Shown here: in pieces, positions 11,151 to 15,670 of the stretch
How positions within the stretch are numbered: position 1 is the stretch's first letter
How the letters are laid out: each line of letters begins with the position of its first letter
Assembly (NCBI GenBank): GCA_002688395.1
Contig: NZCU01000033.1
Coordinates: 1 to 15,670 of the forward strand
DNA: 15,670 nucleotides
Source: Nanobdellota archaeon
GTDB taxonomy: Archaea; Nanobdellota; Nanobdellia; SCGC-AAA011-G17; ARS1403
Direction of reading: 5' to 3'
Position numbers and translations under genes: made by a program
The notes under the pieces: generated by a model
What the model saw: the letters and a program-made list of their open reading frames with translations, nothing else
Databases searched by the model: none
What the model was told of the DNA's origin: nothing

Positions 11151-12815
11151 ATGAATGAAATAGTTTCTGTTTTGACTAAAAAAGGATATTTAGTAAGTGA
11201 TGATTTTATAGATAATATTCCAGAAAATTTTGAGGCTGAAGAATTTGTTAATTTAATTGAAGAAAAAGTTAAGGAAAAGGATGATATTGTTGTTCTTAAT
11301 AAAGACTTTTTGACTTCTATATTTAAAAAAAAAGATAAATCTAGTATTGAAATCAATTGGAATGAGTTTGATGCCTCTAGAACTCTATTAGAAAAAGGAA
11401 AGAATAAAGAAATCTATCAAACTTTTGTTGACATCTTAAATTATGATATTGATGAAAAGAAAAAAAAGAAAGTGGATAGAATTGTTCATTCTATTGAAAA
11501 ACAAGAGAGTGATATTGTTATTGAAGATAGTGTTTCTAATGAAAATAATGTTATTGTTTTAAAATCATATAAAGAAGAGGCTAAAAAAAGAGTTGTTGAT
11601 GATTTTGTTTATTACTTTAGAAAAAGATTTGAAGCTATTAGTGGAATATTGAGGAGTAGAGAGAAAATGAATGGTGTTATTTCTTTGAATAGGTTAGGTG
11701 GGAAGAAGGATAATGAAAGAGTTTCTGTTCTTGGAATGATTTCTGCAAAAAGAATGACTAAAAATGATAATGTTATGTTAACTATTGAAGATTTTACAGG
11801 GGAAATATTTTTGTTGATTAATAAAAATAAGATGGAATTATATAATGAAGCAAAAGATCTTTGTGATGATGAGATTATTGGGGTGATAGGTGTTAAAAGC
11901 GGAAGTTTCATCTTTGTTGATGAACTTGTTTTTCCAGAAGTTCCTATGTCTCATGGGATTAAGAAATTTAATGAAGAAGTTTATTGTGCATTTATATCAG
12001 ATTTGCATGTTGGTAGTAAACATTTCTTAACTGAAGGCTTTGAAAAATTTTTGAAATGGATTAATGGAGGTAGTGGTAATGAGTCACAGAAAAATATAGC
12101 TAATAAAATAAAATATCTTTTTATTGGTGGAGATTTAGTTGATGGTGTTGGGATTTATGCTGGACAAGAAGATGATTTAGATTTAAAGGATATTTATGAA
12201 CAGTATAATCATTTTACTACTTTAATTAAGAGAATCCCTAAAGAAATTCAGATTATTATGTGCCCTGGAAATCATGATGCTTTAAGATTGACTGAGCCTC
12301 AACCAGCTATTGGAAAAGAGTATTGTGAAGAATTATTAAAAATGGATAATGTTTATATGGTTAGCAATCCTTCTTTAGTTAACATACATTCTAATGAAAA
12401 CTTTCAAGGTTTTGATGTGTTGTTATATCATGGAGCTAGTTTTAATTATTATATAGATAATGTTGATAGTATAAGATTGAGTGGAGGTTATAAAAGAGCT
12501 GACTTAGTTATGCAATATTTAATGAAGAGAAGACATCTTGCTCCAACACATATATCAACTTCTTATATTCCTAATATTGAAGAGGATTGTTTAGTTATTG
12601 ATAAAGTTCCTGATTTCCTTTTAACTGGACATATACATAGATTAAATGTTGGTAATTATAGAAATGTTAGTTTGATAAATGCTAGTTGTTGGATTGGACA
12701 AACAGATTTCATGGAGAAAGTTGGACTTATTCCGCAACCCGGGAAAGTTGTTGTTGCAAATTTACAAACAAGAGATGTTAAAGTTTTAAGTTTTGTTGAA
12801 GATGGAAGCGAATAA
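11151..12815 (+). CDS. polB (DP1): DNA polymerase D small subunit (DP1), 3'-5' exonuclease
   Basis: 554 aa. It is the proofreading subunit of the archaeal replicative polymerase PolD. Residues 1-60 form a small helical N-terminal domain, 60-150 a charged, lysine-rich linker, 186-262 an OB fold (VSVLGMISAKRM...TIEDFTGEIFLLI), and 278-550 a calcineurin/Mre11-like phosphoesterase. Metal-binding motifs are all present: FISDLHVGS (Asp284, His286), GGDLVDG (Asp328), PGNHDA (Asn374, His375), YHGAS (His427) and GHIHRLN (His494, His496). The nuclease therefore looks active. It starts 1 bp after the cdc6 stop and overlaps DP2 by 14 bp, so translation is probably coupled and subunit amounts balanced. 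The symbol is used in the sense of PolD small subunit. Confidence 0.96.
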   Translation: MNEIVSVLTKKGYLVSDDFIDNIPENFEAEEFVNLIEEKVKEKDDIVVLNKDFLTSIFKKKDKSSIEINWNEFDASRTLLEKGKNKEIYQTFVDILNYDIDEKKKKKVDRIVHSIEKQESDIVIEDSVSNENNVIVLKSYKEEAKKRVVDDFVYYFRKRFEAISGILRSREKMNGVISLNRLGGKKDNERVSVLGMISAKRMTKNDNVMLTIEDFTGEIFLLINKNKMELYNEAKDLCDDEIIGVIGVKSGSFIFVDELVFPEVPMSHGIKKFNEEVYCAFISDLHVGSKHFLTEGFEKFLKWINGGSGNESQKNIANKIKYLFIGGDLVDGVGIYAGQEDDLDLKDIYEQYNHFTTLIKRIPKEIQIIMCPGNHDALRLTEPQPAIGKEYCEELLKMDNVYMVSNPSLVNIHSNENFQGFDVLLYHGASFNYYIDNVDSIRLSGGYKRADLVMQYLMKRRHLAPTHISTSYIPNIEEDCLVIDKVPDFLLTGHIHRLNVGNYRNVSLINASCWIGQTDFMEKVGLIPQPGKVVVANLQTRDVKVLSFVEDGSE

Positions 12816-15670
12816 ACATATACAAAAATATTTTGAGGAAATTGAAGAAGAGACTAATAGATGTTATGAAATAGCAGAAGGGGCTAGAAAAAAAGGATAT
12901 GATCCTGAAGAAAAAGTTGAGATTGTTCTTGCTAAGAATTTAGCTGAGAGGGCTATTGGTCTTATAAGTACTGTTGCTCCTGAAATTAATGAATCTGGTG
13001 AGGAGATTGTTAAGAGAATTGCTGAGTTGGAGGAAGAGTATGGCAATCAAGATTGGAGAGTTGCTTTGAAAATTTCTGAGGAAATAACTAAGGAACAATA
13101 TTGTAAATTTAGTGATAAGAAAAAAGCTATTGAGGTTGGAATAAGATTTGGTATTGCTTATATTACTGTTGGTGTTGTAGCTAGTCCTCTTGAAGGATTT
13201 ACTAAATTAGAACTTAAGAAAAGAAGAGATGGTAAGGAATATTTTAGTTTATATTTTTCTGGACCAATTAGAAGTGCTGGAGGTACAGGTGCTAGTGTTT
13301 CTGTTGTGATAGCAGATTACATTAGGAAAGTTATGGGATATGATGAATATGATCCTGATGAAAATGAAATCAAAAGAGTTTCTACAGAATTAAGAGATTA
13401 TCATGAAAGGGTTACTAATTTACAATATTTTCCTAGTGAAGAAGAGATTCATTTTATGGTTGAAAAATTACCTGTACAAATTGATGGAGATCCTAGTGAG
13501 AAATATGAGGTTAGTAATTATAAAGATTTAGATAGGATTGAAACTAATATTATTAGAAATGGTGTTTGTTTAGTAATTGGAGAGGGGCTATGTCAGAAAG
13601 CCCCTAAAGTTTGGAAACAATTAGATAAATGGGGAAAAGATTTTGAATTAAAACATTGGGATTTTCTTGAAGGTTTTTTAAGTTTACAGAAAAAAATAAA
13701 AGCCAAAGGTGATGTTAAAGGAGAGAAACAAAATATAACTCCTGATTATACTTTTATTAAAGATTTAGTTGCTGGTAGACCTGTACTTAGTCATCCTCTT
13801 GCTAAGGGTGGACTGAGGTTAAGATATGGAAGAACTAGGATGAGTGGTTTTAGCTCTACTGCACTACATCCTGCTACTATGTTTGTGCTTGAGAATTATA
13901 TTGCTGCTGGAACTCAACTTAAAGTTGAAAGACCGGGTAAGGCAACTGTTGTTGGAGTTTGTGATTCTATTGAAGGACCTATTGTTAAATTAAATAGCGG
14001 GAATGTTGTTTATTTGGGAAATGAAGAAATTGCTGAGAAATATGTTAAAGATATCGAGGAAGTTTTATTTTTAGGAGATGTATTAGTTAATTATGGTGAT
14101 TTTTTTAATAGAGCACATAAATTAGTTAAGCCAGGATATTGTGAAGAATGGTGGTTGTTAGAGTTTGAGAAAAAAATTCAAAAAAAAGGGATTGTTGAAT
14201 TAAAAGAAGAATATGGGATTAACACTGAACTTCTTAAGAAATTATTTAAAGGAGATTTAGATATAAGTGGAGAAGATGCTGTTGATCTTTCTAAAAAACT
14301 AAAATTAAATTTACATCCTAAGTATACATATCATTGGACTGAGATTGGTAAAGATGGATTAATTAGTTTATATAAATGGATAATGAATGGAAGCATAAAT
14401 AAAGAAGAAAATAAAATTAAAAAAATAATCTTACCTTTTAATGTTGTTAGTGTTGATGAACCAGATCCAAAAAGAGTTTTAGAATTATTAGGTGTTCCTC
14501 ATTTAGTTATTAGCAATGAGCATGTTGTTATTGAAGATGATGATGCAAGTGCTTTAGTTTATTCTTTATGTTTAGATAATGAGAAATTTGATTTGGATGA
14601 TGTTGTTAAAGCTAAACAAGAAAATGTTTTGGAGTTATTATGTAAAAACATTAAACTGAAAGATAAAAGTGGGATTTTTATTGGATCTAGAATGGGTAGA
14701 CCTGAAAAAGCTAAAATGAGAAAACTAACAGGGAGTCCTCATGTTTTATTTCCTGTTGGTGATGAAGGTGGAAGATTAAGATGTTTCCAATCTGCTATGG
14801 AAAAAGGAAAAATAAGAGGAGAGTTTCCATATTATATTTGTCAAAATTGTAAAGGAGAAACTATTTTTCCTATTTGTTCTAGATGTGATGGGAAAACTAA
14901 GAGAATTTATCATTGCCTTGATTGTAATTTAGATATGGATAATAAATGTAGTAAATTAAAAAGAATTAATGGAAATGAAGAAGAACATAATTGTAGGTTG
15001 TATAAAACTCAAGAGATTGATATTAATAATTATTTTCAAACTATTGCTAGGAAATTAAAATTAACACACTATCCTGAGTTAATTAAAGGTGTTAGAGGAA
15101 CTAGTAATGAAGATCACTCTCCTGAAAATTTAGCTAAAGGAATTTTGAGAGCTATGGAGGATGTTTATGTTAACAAAGATGGTACTGTTAGATACGATAT
15201 GACTGAGATGGCTATTACCCATTTTAAACCTAAAGAAATTGGGACTAGTGCTGAGAAACTAAAAAAATTAGGTTATGAAAAAGATGTTAATGGTGGAGAA
15301 TTATTAGATGATAATCAAATTATTGAATTAATGCCTCAAGATATTATCTTACCTGCTTGTGATGAAAGCCCTGATGAAGGTGCTGATGAAGTTTTATTTA
15401 GGGTTAGTAAATTCATTGATAGTTTATTAGAGAGATTTTATGGTCTTGATAATTATTATAGTTTAGAAAAGAAAGAAGATTTAGTTGGACATCTTATTTT
15501 AGGGATGAGTCCCCATACCTCTGCAGGAATTTTAGGAAGGATAATTGGATTTAGTAAATTGCAAGGATTTTTGGCACATCCTTTATTTCATAGTATTATG
15601 AGGAGAGATTGTGATGGTGATGAAGCTTGTGTTGTTTTATTAATGGATGCTTTGTTGAATTTTTCTAGAA
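12802..15670 (+). CDS. polC (DP2): DNA polymerase D large subunit (DP2), 3'-truncated by the window
   Basis: Open from the ATG at 12802 for 956 complete codons to the window end, without a stop. It is the polymerase subunit of PolD. The ATG lies inside the end of DP1 in another frame (14-bp overlap); MEANKHIQKYFEEIEEETNRC is a normal DP2 N-terminus. Conserved blocks: GPIRSAGGTGASVSV (from residue 154), HPLAKGGLRLRYGR, a zinc-binding region with Cys680, 683, 692, 695, 705 and 708, then LAPHTSAG-like MSPHTSAGILGRIIGF and the catalytic block HPLFHSIMRRDCDGDE with Asp936, 938 and 940. The last includes the aspartates essential for polymerisation in Pyrococcus DP2. No intein interrupts this block, although inteins are known in DP2 of other archaea. 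The remaining C-terminus, including the PCNA-binding end, lies outside the window. Confidence 0.96.
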   Translation, partial: MEANKHIQKYFEEIEEETNRCYEIAEGARKKGYDPEEKVEIVLAKNLAERAIGLISTVAPEINESGEEIVKRIAELEEEYGNQDWRVALKISEEITKEQYCKFSDKKKAIEVGIRFGIAYITVGVVASPLEGFTKLELKKRRDGKEYFSLYFSGPIRSAGGTGASVSVVIADYIRKVMGYDEYDPDENEIKRVSTELRDYHERVTNLQYFPSEEEIHFMVEKLPVQIDGDPSEKYEVSNYKDLDRIETNIIRNGVCLVIGEGLCQKAPKVWKQLDKWGKDFELKHWDFLEGFLSLQKKIKAKGDVKGEKQNITPDYTFIKDLVAGRPVLSHPLAKGGLRLRYGRTRMSGFSSTALHPATMFVLENYIAAGTQLKVERPGKATVVGVCDSIEGPIVKLNSGNVVYLGNEEIAEKYVKDIEEVLFLGDVLVNYGDFFNRAHKLVKPGYCEEWWLLEFEKKIQKKGIVELKEEYGINTELLKKLFKGDLDISGEDAVDLSKKLKLNLHPKYTYHWTEIGKDGLISLYKWIMNGSINKEENKIKKIILPFNVVSVDEPDPKRVLELLGVPHLVISNEHVVIEDDDASALVYSLCLDNEKFDLDDVVKAKQENVLELLCKNIKLKDKSGIFIGSRMGRPEKAKMRKLTGSPHVLFPVGDEGGRLRCFQSAMEKGKIRGEFPYYICQNCKGETIFPICSRCDGKTKRIYHCLDCNLDMDNKCSKLKRINGNEEEHNCRLYKTQEIDINNYFQTIARKLKLTHYPELIKGVRGTSNEDHSPENLAKGILRAMEDVYVNKDGTVRYDMTEMAITHFKPKEIGTSAEKLKKLGYEKDVNGGELLDDNQIIELMPQDIILPACDESPDEGADEVLFRVSKFIDSLLERFYGLDNYYSLEKKEDLVGHLILGMSPHTSAGILGRIIGFSKLQGFLAHPLFHSIMRRDCDGDEACVVLLMDALLNFSR

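Noticed and set aside
15560..15670. Intein in the DP2 catalytic block
   Set aside because: The DCDGDE block reads continuously into VVLLMDALLNFS, with no intein splice motifs.

Overview
The window is strongly AT-rich and archaeal. It carries an Orc1/Cdc6 initiator, both subunits of the archaea-specific D-family DNA polymerase, a membrane-anchored LonB protease, a PRC-barrel protein and a DUF1931-like histone-fold protein. Almost every gene has a TATA box centred 25-30 nt before its start codon and no Shine-Dalgarno site, the archaeal leaderless pattern. Short intergenic gaps and several lineage-restricted proteins suggest a small-genome DPANN-type archaeon (Woesearchaeota/Pacearchaeota-like); that placement is inference.

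Layout. Bases 1-2650 hold a minus-strand lipoprotein with a weak LytM/M23-like core, two small plus-strand genes (75 and 105 aa) and a minus-strand RsbW-like ATPase. Bases 2700-4390 form a regulatory island: two minus-strand proteins with an N-terminal coiled coil and C-terminal winged helix, separated by a 285-bp palindrome- and repeat-rich spacer. The second has five TGCTTAA boxes in its promoter, three intervals being about one helical turn, and a (TGCT)6 tract inside its coding sequence next to an exact 20-nt copy of promoter sequence. A 56-aa histone-fold gene with a strong Shine-Dalgarno site follows. Bases 4589-9490 carry minus-strand genes: a 145-aa conserved-looking protein, arginyl-tRNA synthetase, a 154-aa basic protein, LonB and a PRC-barrel protein.

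Bases 9491-9946 look like a chromosomal replication origin: a 200-bp stretch near 90% AT, flanked on one side by two close matches to the archaeal origin recognition box and on the other by an inverted, weaker match. Transcription diverges from it. On its right lies the compact operon cdc6 - polD small subunit (DP1) - polD large subunit (DP2, cut by the window end), an origin-initiator-polymerase order known from Pyrococcus. Cdc6 would bind the boxes and load the helicase, and PolD would copy the opened DNA. One box lies just upstream of the cdc6 TATA box, so autoregulation is possible.

The least explained signals are in the regulatory island: the tetranucleotide repeat and operator array of the winged-helix gene, the palindromic spacer, and a 3' hairpin element placed exactly 16 nt after the stop codon of two unrelated genes.
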